NCBI GenBank assembly: GCA_024472245.1
Contig: JANBXD010000002.1
Span: 3,906,001-3,970,000 of the forward strand
Direction: 5' to 3'
DNA from: Beauveria sp. NWAFU-1
Lineage: Eukaryota; Ascomycota; Sordariomycetes; Hypocreales; Cordycipitaceae
DNA length: 64,000 nt
Shown here: positions 11,100-22,857 of the stretch, one piece after another
Position numbering within the stretch: position 1 is the first letter of the stretch
Layout of the letters: each line of letters starts with the position of its first letter
The notes under the pieces: model-generated
Told to the model about the DNA's origin: nothing
Databases searched by the model: none
Seen by the model: the letters and a program-made list of their open reading frames with translations, nothing else
Program-made: the position numbers and the translations under genes

Positions 11100-12242
11100 A
11101 TGTCCAGCACGAACGGCGCCGCCTCGCCCCAAAAAACGAAATCGCCAACGCGACGCCATCAGATCAAGCGGTCGCTCTCCGAGTTTACATCCCCGGGCAA
11201 GTCTGGCCGACGTAAGGACCGCCTGGGCAACGGCAACCACGGTGAAGGAAGCGCCGTGGCGGGCAGCAGCGGCAACCGGCATCTTCGCCAACCGCCTCTC
11301 GCTCCGGGCGGCGACGCTCGGATGTCTCTCGACACGTCGCGTGGCAGTAACTTCTCCCCTGCCATAAGTCCTGATCAGAGCAGGCGCGGCAGCGTGCTGA
11401 ATCCGCAACTCGCACCACCGTCTGTCAGGGAGAACAATGATAGGGAAGAGGAGCAAAGAGCGAGCTCGACAGAGAGTCGCAATGCTCAGCTGCTGAAGAA
11501 TCAGGCGAGAATCGCTGGCAGTACTGAGTATGTCACTGGAAAAGATATGGCGTGTTCTGGAGTAGACAGTGGCTAACTAACAAGCAACAGGACCCTGACG
11601 CAGTCACTCGTCGAACTCAACGACTTTTCGGCCAATGCCTCTCGACAACTCGACGATGCCTACTACGCTGTGCTCGAGAAGATGAGCGCCTTACACTCTA
11701 CGATTACGTCGCTCAAGGGGCTGGCCGAGACGTCGCATGTAACATATGACACATTTGAAAAGGACTCTCGCGGGCTGGAGAACCAGATCGCGACGCAGCT
11801 GGGCGCCATGGGTCACTTTCAGAATCACCAGATAAAGGTGGCATCGCTGCAGAAGCGCATCAACAAGGGCCGCGCCAGGGTCAAGGCGCTGAGCGACCGG
11901 GTGGACACGGTGCGGCAGCGGATCGAGAAGTGGGAGCGCGCGGACCGCCAGTGGCAGGAGAGCACGCGGCGCAGGCTCAAGATTATCTGGTCCGTCATGT
12001 CGGTCGCTGTGCTGGTGCTGATTGCCCTCATGTGGACGGTGAGCAGCTCCTCGCATGACGCGCGTGCGCCGGGCGCCGGGCCAACGGACAACCTGGGCCG
12101 CGCCATTTCGATCCTCGAGCCGTTGAACGCCTCTGACTCGAGGCAGCCGCCGGGGCGCGAAGGCACAGAAGCGCAGACGAGGATTCAGTGGAAGACGCCT
12201 GCGCGGGGAACGGATCGCCTGCGTGCATTCGACGAGCTCTGA
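11100..12242 (+). CDS. Unrecognised coiled-coil protein with C-terminal membrane anchor
   Basis: Two exons (11100-11527 and 11591-12242) join as GA|G across an intron of 63 nt (GTATGT...CTAAC...CAG), giving 359 residues. Residues 1-140 are polar, Ser/Pro/Arg-rich and probably disordered, with basic patches. Residues about 144-270 look helical and coiled-coil forming, with regular hydrophobic spacing and many charged residues. One hydrophobic span at about 274-293, flanked by Arg/Lys before and Ser after, is a clear membrane segment. A polar tail of about 65 residues follows. The layout suggests a protein anchored in an internal membrane with a long helical domain on one side, as in tethers or nuclear-envelope proteins, but I do not recognise the family. 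I chose ATG 11100 because the sequence becomes protein-like there; an upstream ATG at 10788 is in frame. Confidence 0.8.
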
Positions 12243-14531
12243 AGAAGGAAACGAACCAGACGAATTGGGTCTTGTTTCAATCTCAAGTTGGGAAATGACG
12301 ATGTCGAAAAGAGTAATTATATTCGATATTGACAACTCCGCTGCTCGTTACAGCGGTTGGCGCCCGGGGTCAGCCTCTTCGGCGGCGCCGAGCTGGCTGC
12401 ATGAGGGCAAGATGGGGCTGCAGCGAAACGTCACGCGCTGGGCCACGGCCATGGCCACTGTCACTGCCACTGCCGTTGCCAAGGCGGAGTTGAGCTGAAG
12501 TTGTCGGGTTGCCAGAGGCGCATCGTGGAAAGCCGTTTCAGCGGCATGTGGGGAAGTACCGTCTGTTTATCATTGTTTCGTTGCATCTTGCATAAAGCGT
12601 CATCTATTTTTTGTGCGGAAATGAGGTCATGGTCTAGGCCTTTGCCATCAGCCTTTGATGGGCCGTATATACTGCATACTATACCCCTTTGTGTGTCTAC
12701 ACAATTCGAATTGAAATTACGAATAAGAGGCCTTGAGGCAGATAATTGTCAATGCTGCGTGTGAGATTACAGGCCATGGCCGGTGCGACTTATTTGTCTT
12801 TACAGATGAACAATCTCGTAAGATTGCAAGTACCGGAGCGTATGAAGCCACCTCGATGATTACATGAGATGCAAATATTCCAACATGTTGCACAAGGGAC
12901 TGGCTGTCATGCCATGTCAAGATTGCTTGACGCAACCCCAGCGGGCATCTCGGCGTGCACACGCCTGCGCATGCTGGACATGGCAGCGCGCGCGCCTGAC
13001 TTTGGGGGTTTGGCACTGATTGGCCGCAGCTGCTTGCGCAACTTGCGACTACGCGGGAAGGCAGTGCAGAATCAAGACGCGAACAAACAGAATGACGAGC
13101 ACCGAGGACCACATTGTCCACGTCGTTGTCCCTGGCTCTCTGGCCTTTGTCTGCGGCCGGCGCACTGCCCCCCGGGTGCCAAGGGCGCGTAAGCTTGGCC
13201 GAGCCACAGGGCTTTTCGTCTTTTCGAATGCTCCAATTGGGCGGAAGTGAATAGGCACAGAGATAACCTGGGCGAAATCCGCCTCATTTGATGGTCGGTG
13301 ACGAGCATGTCATGGGATTTGGTGAGTTTGGCAGTTCCTGGGCGATGATTAGCAGCCGGACTGCAAACGGGCGCCAGAGTTGGGCGCCGGGCGCAACCGA
13401 GCCTGGGACATGTTGGCCGAGCGAGAGGGCGGCTAGCGGGAAAGGGCATTAATTCGGGATTGAAAGTTGGCCGACCGTGCTCCGGCGGTAATTAGTGAGA
13501 GAATTTTGTCTATTCCCTTACGAGGGAGGGCGAACCGACTGTGACATGCATAATGCTGTCCTGTACGAGGCATGTGCGGATGACAAAGGGGGCTTGGGAG
13601 ATGTAATATGCGGCCGTTGTGAAGGAACGCTAATAATAAAGCCTGCTGGAGGACGTCATAGCCCATGTAAATTCTCGATGTGGGATGACGATGGGCATAT
13701 GCGGCCGAAAGGCGAAGAGGGGAGGAGGGGGTGAGGAAATGCCGATGACGGTTGGCAGGCCAGGATTAAAACACCAGTGTCGAATAACACTGGAAATGTA
13801 TTCCCAACATAACCGAATTGTCGGAAGTCGAATAAAGAGTACGAAAAGAGAAGAGAAGACATAAGTAGTGGCATCAAACTTGGCGAGACAATGGGCGCAG
13901 CTTGAGGTAGGTACCGTAGTAATGGGTAGCAATGGTAGTTACCTTAGGTATAACCCCCACTTCAACCCCCGCTGTAACCGCCGCAATGCAGTAAAACCAG
14001 CCACATCTATGAGGGGCAGACTCGGGCTGAGCAAGGTGCTGGGGCAGACGCTGTCAGAAAGCTTCCCCAGCTTATTACGCTCCCAGTTCGTCGCTTCAAC
14101 GCCAAGGTTTTTTCCCATTCTCTCAAAGAATTCCACCACGGAACACAAGGGAGACAGACCGGGCTTCTCTAATATCTTTAACGGCCCTTTCCTCCTACTG
14201 AATTGATTATTTATTTGCTACGGTTGCTACGGTTGCTTCGTCGTCCATCGCGCTTACCTACCGATTTTGATACCTACCAGTCTGCTGTTTCCCGTCGCCG
14301 GAGTAAGCTCCTGCCAAACCTCCACATACCGCCCTTACTCTTTTTCTGTGGGATTCTCTTCTTTCGCTATCCTGTGACATCTCCTCAAACTCCAAGCTTT
14401 TAGCTGCGCAAAATACCCCGGAGTACTGTCTTGACCACGGGACCGAGACAAACAGAAAGACGAGCCGCGTCTCCTCCACAATACCGACCGAAGCCGAGAG
14501 CTCACCAAGACCGTCAATCATCATATCAGCC
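12243..14531. other. Intergenic
   Basis: No gene is supported. A short tandem TGCTACGGT repeat lies near 14217-14237, and a GGTAGGTACC / TTACCTTAGG pair near 13911-13950. From about 14150 the plus strand becomes pyrimidine-rich, which fits the promoter and leader of the PX-domain gene. Confidence 0.5.
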
Positions 14532-17500
14532 ATGGCCGTCGACAACCAAGAAACTCTTGTCGAGGCCGTCGCCGTTGAAGATGGCGCTCCCTTGAGAATG
14601 ACCAAGACCAGATCCACCGAGCAACCCCCAGAGGGACAGTCCCTCACGGGAAAGCAGGAACATTGTCAGTAGCTCCAGCTCGCCCCCCCGCAAACCCAAC
14701 TCTTGCTCAAATACTGACCCTCGAATCACTCAGACCTCAAGCGAGAGCTCATGGCTGAGCAGAGCATATATGAAATCAACGAGCTCAACTCGCCCACTGC
14801 CCTTCAGCGCTTCGGCGCCCCCTTTCGATCCGAACACGGCGAGGTCTCCCCGCAGGAATCCGAGCTGCCCCTTCTGCGATATATCTTTGTCCACCACGTC
14901 CGCGACTTTCCCTTTCTCGATAAGGCGCGCGAAAAGGAATTCTGGCAAGACAAGCTGCAAGTTGTGCGTCTCCCTGAACTCTTTACAGATTGATAGGGAT
15001 TCTGGGTGCTAATAAACATGCTCGCATAGTTTCTTGAATCCTTTGCAACCAAGCACATTTCCTCCTCCGAAGACCGCCTCGAGGAGACAAAGCGTAAAAA
15101 GCTCGCTATAAAAGCGCAAAAGATGGTCGAGCTCATGATGGTGTCTGGAATTGGCACAACGTCGGGTTTCGAGGAGCGCATCCGATTCTCCGAAATTGAC
15201 ATCGTCGACGCCAGCGCCATCGACACGGGTGTTATGCACACCATTCCCGAGGGTAATTACATCAATGGTTGGGACGTCAACGTCGCTGCTGTGCGCACCG
15301 TCTCGGTCAAACGCAATATTCGCCAGCACAAGCACTCGGAATTTATCCTCCGTGTCAAGAAAAAGGGCGAACTCGAGCACTTTATCGCCCGCCGCTATGG
15401 CGATTTCGCTCGTCTGCATAAACGCATCCGCACCGAACTGCCCGGCCGCGCCCTTCCCTCCCTGCCCAAGAAGAACAAGTCCAGTTCCACGGCGTCGACC
15501 TTCATGTCTGCCTTTGGTGGTGCCGCTGATTCCGACGATGGGGCTAGCTTGTCCACCGTATCGACGCGGTTGACTCGGCTCTCTGTTGAGCCTGATGCGC
15601 CGTCTGCTAGACTGGCTCCAGCTGCACAGCAGAGAGCTGGCTCTTCTCGATCGCTCCATTCAAGTACCTCTAGAAACGGAAACTCACCTCGCCTATCTTC
15701 TGATGGGAGACTGGCCCCCGGCGGCGCTTCGCCAGACCCTGCTGCAAATGGAGAGGTATGTCGTGACTTGCAATCGAACTGAACTCGACCGCTAACCGTG
15801 CAATAGACTGTTGTCTTGGGGCGCGAGAAGCAGAGAATTTCTCTGCGATCCTTTATTCGCTCCATGCTACACAACCCGCAGGTAGCCAACACCGCTGCCA
15901 TGGAGCACTTTCTGACGGCGGATCCCATTACACCCACTGACGAAGATGTGGAAGACATTCTACGTCGCAAGAAATTGGATGAGAAGCGTGTCGAAGAGCA
16001 AAAGAACTTTTACGAAATCGCGCGTCAACGTGCGGCAGAGCTCGACGAGTATATGGAACAGTTCCGACGTGACATTGTCGAGCGTAACGGTCTGACCATG
16101 CTCTTCAAAGAAATCAAGGAGAAGAAGACCATTGGCGATCTTAGCATCCAGTATCGCAAATTTGCCGAGTGGCTCCGCATCGAAGTCGCTGCCGTCATCT
16201 ATCACCTGTTTCTGGCCGAGGATAACTCCCCAGAAGTGTTCGCGCAGGCACGCAGAATCCACTCGCTGGTGCCATATAGCATCATCAAGAATGTGATTCG
16301 CATTGCCAACCCGGCCGCGGTCATGTCAGGCATCCTGGACGTGTTCATGGCGCAGCCCTTTGGCACGCGCTCCTTGCTACAGCGCATTTTCTCCCTGACT
16401 CTGAATGACGGGATTAAAAGCTTCCAGAAGTCTATTGACATTCTCAACTCCAAAATTGGTGATCCTGTGTTTTCGGAGAAGCTACAGAAGTATACAACTG
16501 CCCCGGAACATGTCAAGATTGCCATTCGCCAAGAGGCCGAAGATGAGAATCTAGATTTAGTCGTCACCATTTTGCGCTCGGATCAGCTGGAGCCGGAGTT
16601 GACGGGGCCGCAGTTCCAGCGCCTCTTCAATGCCTACGTCGCCTTCAACAATGCCGTGGAAAACATTGACGACGAGCTCAAGCAGGGTGCTGAGCTCTTC
16701 TCACATCTCAAGCAGCTGCTCAAACTTTGCACCCGCCAGCGTGACAAGACCATGATGCTGAACCTCGTCGAGGAACCCGTCACACTGCAGCTCTTCCGTG
16801 ACTTGTTTACTATTTTTTATGAGCCGCTGGTCCGGGTCTACAAGTCAGCCAACGTCTATAATAGCGTGTCCGACTTTGCCGTCTTCTTTGACGACGTTAT
16901 CCAGACGGTGGAAAAGTGCCGCGAGGAAGACGCCTCGGCAGATCCGAACCAGACGGTTCAGGCTTTTATTGACTTGTGCCAGCGCCACGAGCACAACTTT
17001 TACAAGTTTGTCCACGAGGTACACACGCATGACAACGGACTCTTCACTCAGCTCATGGGGTGGATTGAAGGGATCCTCGAGTTCTTGCGCAAGGGCCCCG
17101 CTAATGGCAAGCTCAACATCAATGCTCTTTTCGAAGGTGGCGTCAGCACGGGCACCATTGACAAAGCAAAGGCCATCGAGGAAATCAATGAGCTGATTGC
17201 ATGGCAAGAAGCCCGCAAGAAGTGGCACAATGACAAGACGAGACAAAAGATGGCCGCCGAGTCCAATACGGGCGGTGGCGGCTTGGGCGGTAGTTTGGTG
17301 ACAGGTCTGAGCTTTGACGTCTCCGACTTTGGCCTCGATAGCGCAGATATCGAAGACTTTAACAACTACCACGAGGAGGACTCGGAGGAGGAGCTTGAAG
17401 CGGAGGCGGAAGACGAGCTGGATCCGATTGAGGCGGAGCGCCGTCGCAGGCAGAAGCAGCAGCATACTCTCCGACGGAGGGCGGGCGAGCCGGTCAAGCC

Positions 17501-17570
17501 CGAGATTCACGAGGTACACAAGCTCAAGACCAACTTTTTGGTCATGCTGCGCCAGGTTCTTGCGGATTAG
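14532..17570 (+). CDS. PX-domain protein of the Lec1/YPR097W type
   Basis: Four exons join in frame: 14532-14664, 14734-14963, 15030-15755 and 15807-17570, giving 950 residues. Order of parts: an N-terminal PX-associated (PXB) region from about residue 40 to 190; a PX domain starting near residue 203 with the basic, aromatic RRYGDF motif at 242-247, the usual phosphoinositide-binding position; a Ser-rich insert of about 90 residues that interrupts the PX domain; its closing REKQR..LRSF segment just after the third intron; then a large helical DUF3818-like domain to about 850 and an acidic stretch near 890-920. Yeast YPR097W (Lec1) has the same plan and is linked to lipid and sterol handling at membranes. 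The first donor reads GTCAGT, an uncommon form, but only it restores the frame. For exon 2 a donor three bases earlier (GTTGTG) would also stay in frame. The function is taken from the family. Confidence 0.9.
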
Positions 17571-18404
17571 ACTTGCATGATATGAGGCGCGCGTGGGTAC
17601 CACGATTCACATTATTATCTTGGGGCGTCGTTTTTGTCCTGAAAAGTCTCTTCACTTTTGGCTTCTCTATTTCCATTGCTAGCTTCTCTATTCTCATTGT
17701 TGGCTCCTCTATTCTCGTTCTCGGTTTCTCTATAGTCAATTCTGGCTTTTGATATCAAACTGGTCAACCATGACGTTACTGCAAAAATCGCATCACATCT
17801 TATCTACTGTTGCATGACGTCTTCGCGTCAAAGCAGGCTTCGACATGATGATTGGTGATTAAACACGCCTGCAGTTATTCTCGTATAATTTTTTTTTCTT
17901 GATAGTTCATTCGCTCTGTAAACCATTTAGAGAGGAAAATTAGAAACAACAACAGAAGGACACCCTTATTCTCTCTCTCTCTCTAACAAACTTGCACATC
18001 CTTTTCTCTATTCTGGATTGGTCCGGAACAGATGATAGCAAGTGGAAAAAACAAAAGTCGACTTGCTTCTGAACAATCGACTTTTTCCGCCTCATGCCCT
18101 CTCCCTCCCATGTTTTCCATGTATCGTTTCGTTTCATTCATGCCAAAACAAGAAAGTAATGGAAATCGTCCCTCCCCGGTATGCGCTATACTTTTATTGC
18201 CGTTCTCTGAAACACACACGAAAGAGAAAAGAACAAGAACGCGCTTTATACTGATATTCTTTTTCTCGTGCAATTTTTTTTTGGACCTCAACCGTGATCA
18301 ACTTGGTTCCGAAAAGACGTTTTCGTAGTATTCACGGCGGGACATTTGGCCCCGAATGATGATATGTGTGCTGAGAATTTAAATAAATAGGTCCGATATC
18401 TCGT
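17571..18404. other. Convergent 3' region
   Basis: Two genes end toward each other here, so this holds both 3' untranslated regions. It is AT-rich with several T runs and a (CT)7 repeat at 17971-17984. No gene is seen. Confidence 0.6.
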
Positions 18405-19799
18405 TTAATCATCGTTGTCGGTGCGCTCGCGCTGCTGTCGGCGGCGTTCGCCCTGGTTGCCGGAGCCGCTGTTGGCATTGGCAAGCTTGCGCTCCAGCTC
18501 CTGGGCCTCGCGCTCGCGCGCCGTCTTGGCGTTGGCCTGCTCCTGGCGCAGGACGCCGAGGACATTGTTGAGGGTGGTGCGCCAGTGGTCGACGCGGGAG
18601 GCGAGCTCCTGGTACTGCTTCTGGCCGAAGACGCGGTACGTGACCTTGTGGACAAGGAACATTCGGCGCTGCTGGGAGAGCTTGCCCTCGACGAGGCCAG
18701 CGCGGACCACGTCAATGGTCCACTTCTCGACCTCATCGGCGGGAATCTGGAGCGCCTTGCAAATCTTGTCGTAGGTAATTTCGCGCGAGGGCGTGGCGGC
18801 CGCCAGGCTGGCAAACGTCAGCAGGCGCATCTTGCGGTGCAGCTTCTCGCCGTCGAGCTTCTGCTGCTCGACCCAGCCCTTGTGCTCGTCGTTGAAGTCG
18901 TTGTAGTCCTCGAGGTCCTGCTCGGCGACGATGTCGAGGAGCTCTGAGTAAACGGGGTGCGTGTCGGCTAGAGCTTGTATCGAGGGAATGGAGCGGAGGT
19001 CCTGGAAGAGAAAGTAGGTGTTGGAGAGGATGGCGAGCTTGACGGCGCGGAGGGAGAGTCTTTGGGCTTCGTCCGAGTTGAGCTCCTCCTTGTCGTCGGC
19101 ATCGAAAGTGCGGAGGGCCTTGAGTAGGAATTCGTAGCTTTCACTGTAACAGTAAAGTTAGCATATCCTCCACGAGCCGTGCGTGTCCATGTGCGACGCT
19201 CTAGATGTACACAAGGCCATTCAAGAAACATACCCCTCTTCGCCAGCCTCGGCGGCAACATCAGCCACCTCCTCGTAAATCTTGCGCTCAATCTCCTCGC
19301 CGGCACCCCAGGCATCCAGCCACTCGGGTAGTCTCTCGAGGTGGGAGCGCAGGCTGTCAAACATGCCATGTGCCTTGAGGAACTTGAGAATCTCCATGAA
19401 GACGCGCGCGCGGATGGGGTCGGCAGGCTCAAGCAGGTTGAAGACCGTCGACAGAGCGTTGAGCGAGAGGCCGACGCCGTGGACGGGTGAGTTGCTCATG
19501 GGCTTGGCAAAGTTGGCACAGAGAGCCGGCAGGTATTTCTTAGGGTCGGCCGACTGCAAGACGAGGTGGATCATGAGGTTGGACGCGGCCGTGTACTCCT
19601 TCTCGGGGACCGTATTGAGGGCGCTCGAGGCCGCGACCAGCTTCGACAGCACCTCCTCCTTGGAAGGCGCTTTTTCGCCGCTCAGCAGCTGCTTGGCGTC
19701 CTCCGCCTTGAGGTAGTCGGCCATTTCTTTGGCCAGCTCCTCAAAGGAGCCGTCGACAAAGAGCAGCTGGGGCTGCGCATCGCTCTTGGCGGCAGGCAT
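18405..19799 (-). CDS. Translation initiation factor eIF3 subunit M
   Basis: Two exons (19799-19234 and 19143-18405) join as GG|T across a 90-nt intron with donor GTATGT and acceptor CAG, giving 434 residues, the usual length for fungal eIF3m. eIF3m is a PCI-domain subunit of eIF3, the cytoplasmic complex that loads the 40S ribosome with initiator tRNA and mRNA. The N-terminal half is a helical repeat region (LFVDGSFEELAKEMADYL near the start). The PCI/winged-helix part lies at about residues 210-390; it contains the REITYDKICKAL and VHKVTYRVFG segments typical of the family. The C-terminal tail is charged and Arg/Glu-rich. The start ATG opens a conserved N terminus. Continuation upstream to 20030 is open but lacks family similarity. 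Codon use is GC-rich, as in highly expressed genes. Confidence 0.95.
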
Positions 19800-20668
19800 G
19801 TTGTCGAGTTCCGGGTTTGTGAATCCTTTTCCGGCAATCGAGGGTAGGTATGACGATGACAATGTGCCGCGGGTTGAAATTTGCCCTCGTTTTGGCAGAG
19901 TTGGTATCGACGGGGAGGATGAGAGAAGGGATATGCTGAGGCGGGCTCGTCTGCCACACACAGTAGGCCGGGAGTGGGAAAAATTGGATACACGAAGACG
20001 AAGAAGTTGACTCAGCAGAGGGGCCAGCAAGAACCCAGAGACAGCGGCTCGAGGTGGGCGTAATTAGCGTCGACTTGTTCCGTACCTACACAGTCCCAGA
20101 GTCAGTGAGGGATTGGGCCACCAAAAATTGATCAACTCGGGCGAGTTTGGAATAGCCCTTGCGGCGGGGCTTTCTCGTTGGTGCTGTCTCTCAGGCCTGG
20201 GGACAGCGCACTTCACACCTTGAGACCCCGCCAAATTTTCTGCCAGCTCAATGTGTGGGCGCTAAGCGAGAGCGGTGGCCGAAAAAGAAGACATGTGACT
20301 TGGCACGTGATCTGGTGAAGATGAGATTCTGTGCCTCACAAGCTACAACAATCGAAGACCAATTGACCGCGCCGAGCACATAACGCAATTCTTGGTAGTA
20401 GTGTTAAATATAGACTTTTGATACTCCGAATCATTCCAACGTCGAACTGCAAAATGACTTAGGCCAAAACCAGTCATCTAACAAAGCCACCCACAAAGGA
20501 TGCCACTAACATCTCTGTCCATGTAAACCCCAACGCAGAAACTATGTCCGATATCTATACATAGTGATGAGAAAAAAAATGCCGACGATTGAATGCTGCT
20601 ATACAGTGAAAGAGAAGAAAACAGACGCAAGACTCGCGTATTAAACAGTCACTCTCCGGCGACTTCCC
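19800..20668. other. Intergenic: eIF3m promoter and kinase 3' end
   Basis: Bases 19800 to about 20110 should be the leader and promoter of the minus-strand eIF3m gene. Bases about 20400-20668 are AT-rich and should hold the 3' end of the checkpoint kinase gene. No further gene is seen. Confidence 0.55.
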
Positions 20669-22857
20669 TTATTTGCCTTTGCCCTTAGCATCGTCCGAGT
20701 AAAGAACTTGATCGCCCTTGCCACCCATTTCCATAAATTCGGCGGGAGCTCGCTGTCCCGATGGTGCTTGCTCGCGGGGTATGTTGATAACACGATCCTT
20801 GGGATGGACAAAGACCTTGACTGGGGTTTTAGCATTGCCGGCTGTGACGTGTTCTGGCACAAGCACCTGGTTGTAGTGGCACAGCAAGGTGCGCTCTCGC
20901 TTCGTAGTCCGGCGGTTGACTTCCAGGCCAGCAATGCCGCCGACAAGGCCGCCGGTGCTATCGTTAACGCTCATCGGCTGTTGTGTGAGCCATGGGTGGC
21001 TTAAGCACTGGTCAACTGTAAATCTCTTCGCGGGGTCGACGACCAGCATGGAATCAATGAGGTCCACTAAGAACATGTGAGCTAGAGTATGTCAAGGCTA
21101 GGCCGCGATTACTTACAAGCTGGGTCACCGACGCAGTCCCAGTATGGCGAAGGGTAGTCGAAACGGCCACTCTTAATCTGGTCCGGAAGTTTGTAGGGAA
21201 AGTCGTGGCGGTTGTAAAGCTCATCAGAGAATGGAGGAAAGCCACAGAGGCAAATGTAAAGTACAACACCTAATGACCAGATGTCGACAGCCTTTGTGTA
21301 TTTGCGTTGCTTAGATTCGGCAAGGATTTCAGGCGCGACATAGCTAGGAGTGCCGCAGAGGGTTGTAGTAAAGGATTCCTCGCCTATGATCTTGGCAAGC
21401 CCAAAGTCTGCCAGTTTGACATGAAGATCCTTGTCAACCAAAAGAATGTTTTCAGGTTTGATGTCACGGTGCACAATGTTGCGCTCGTGAAGGTATTTGA
21501 TACCATGGAATAGCTGCTTGAACAACTTTCTAGTCTCGTCCTCACTGAGCTTGGACTTTGCGACAATGTAGTTGAAAAGCTCACCCTCCGGAGCGAGTTC
21601 CAAAACGAGATAAACTCGATCACGTTCGCTGAACGTATCCTTCAGACACAGCACGTTGGGATGGCTCACGGCCATTAGCATGCCAATTTCTTGTTGCAGG
21701 CCTTCCGTTTTTGCCTTGTCCTCGACACCAGATGTCTTGGTGAAGATCTTGACAGCGAAACGCTTGCCTGTTGACTTTTCGATGCAGAGGTAGACCTCGG
21801 CAAAGTGTCCCTTTCCGAGCTTATGAAGTAGCGTGTATTGTTGCAGGAAGGCGCTAGTATGACGATTTTTGGGGTACCGAAAGACAAATCTAGCGCGCCC
21901 TTGAACGGCAATTTCATCACCGTTTTCGAGCTCACGCCGTTGATTGCGCCCAACGATGGCTTCGTTGACGAATGTTCCGTTGCTGGACAAGTCCTCGACG
22001 ATTGCAACAGCATCATTGCCGTTGTTCTCGGTAAAAATCAAGCAGTGGCGATTCGAGACGACGCTCTCGTTCACGACAATATCTAAGACAGTTTGTCAGC
22101 AAGTTGAGCCGATGAAGATCAGGCGGGGAGCAGGAGCATGTAGCTTACCGCACTCTGGGTGACGGCCAATGAGATATCCACGTGACGCAATACCGCCAAT
22201 CTGTGTGCGCTCATAAGCCTCCTCTTCATGGATCGCGGGTGGAGTGTCACCGACGTTATCTTTCTTCTCGGCATCTGCGGCCGACTTGATTGAGTCGGCG
22301 GGTGGGCAAGCGCACCGCTTCTTGAGGACCTTGGGCTTGTCGCCATACTTTGCGTCTAGAGGAACAAGGTACCCCCAGACATCCTCATCGGTCTCATCTT
22401 GGGCGTCCTCGGCAAACTCGAGATGCCTGTCGACGAGCTGGCTGACGGGCTGCGTGTCCTGGGGGGGCGACGAGAGGCCCTTGAGCTGCGGTTCGTCGGA
22501 ATTGCGCGGAGTCGTCTCCTCGACGGTCTTGGCGCCAGTAGGCGTTGGTGTGAGCTCCTTGGCATCGCTCGAGCCGTATGTCGCGTCATTAGTGAGGGGA
22601 GACGGCAGGTGGTTGTCACGAGAGACGGGCGTCTTGTCGAGGAGCTTGCCGTTGGGCGCATCACGAGAAACATCAGAAAGACGGTTGGAACGGCGAGGCT
22701 TCTTACTCTCGGCCAGATCGTCCGGCAGCGAGCCCTTTGCGAAGAGGAGGTTGTCAGCGTTGCGAAAGTGGAAACCAAAAGAGAAGAAATGGGCGGCGCG
22801 AGCGTAAAGACTTACTCGGGGCCGCTTGAGGTTGCTCTTTTCGCCGCGAGGCGACAT
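20669..22857 (-). CDS. Checkpoint kinase Chk2 (Neurospora PRD-4 type)
   Basis: Four exons (22857-22816, 22734-22149, 22082-21117, 21066-20669) give 663 residues. A disordered N-terminal part of about 195 residues carries Ser/Thr-Gln and Thr-Pro sites. An FHA domain follows (about 199-275) with the phosphothreonine-binding GRHPEC, SNRHC and SSNGTFVN motifs. The kinase domain runs from about 293 to 575: glycine loop GKGHFAEV, catalytic Lys321, HRD at 414-416, DFG at 435-437 and APE at 459-461, so it should be active. A basic tail follows. This order (N-terminal FHA, then CAMK-type kinase) is that of Chk2/Cds1, which relays DNA-damage and replication stress signals in the nucleus; in Neurospora PRD-4 also links damage to the circadian clock. 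The last acceptor is uncertain: a site 15 bases upstream would add five residues and stay in frame. The tiny first exon codes only 14 residues. Confidence 0.93.
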
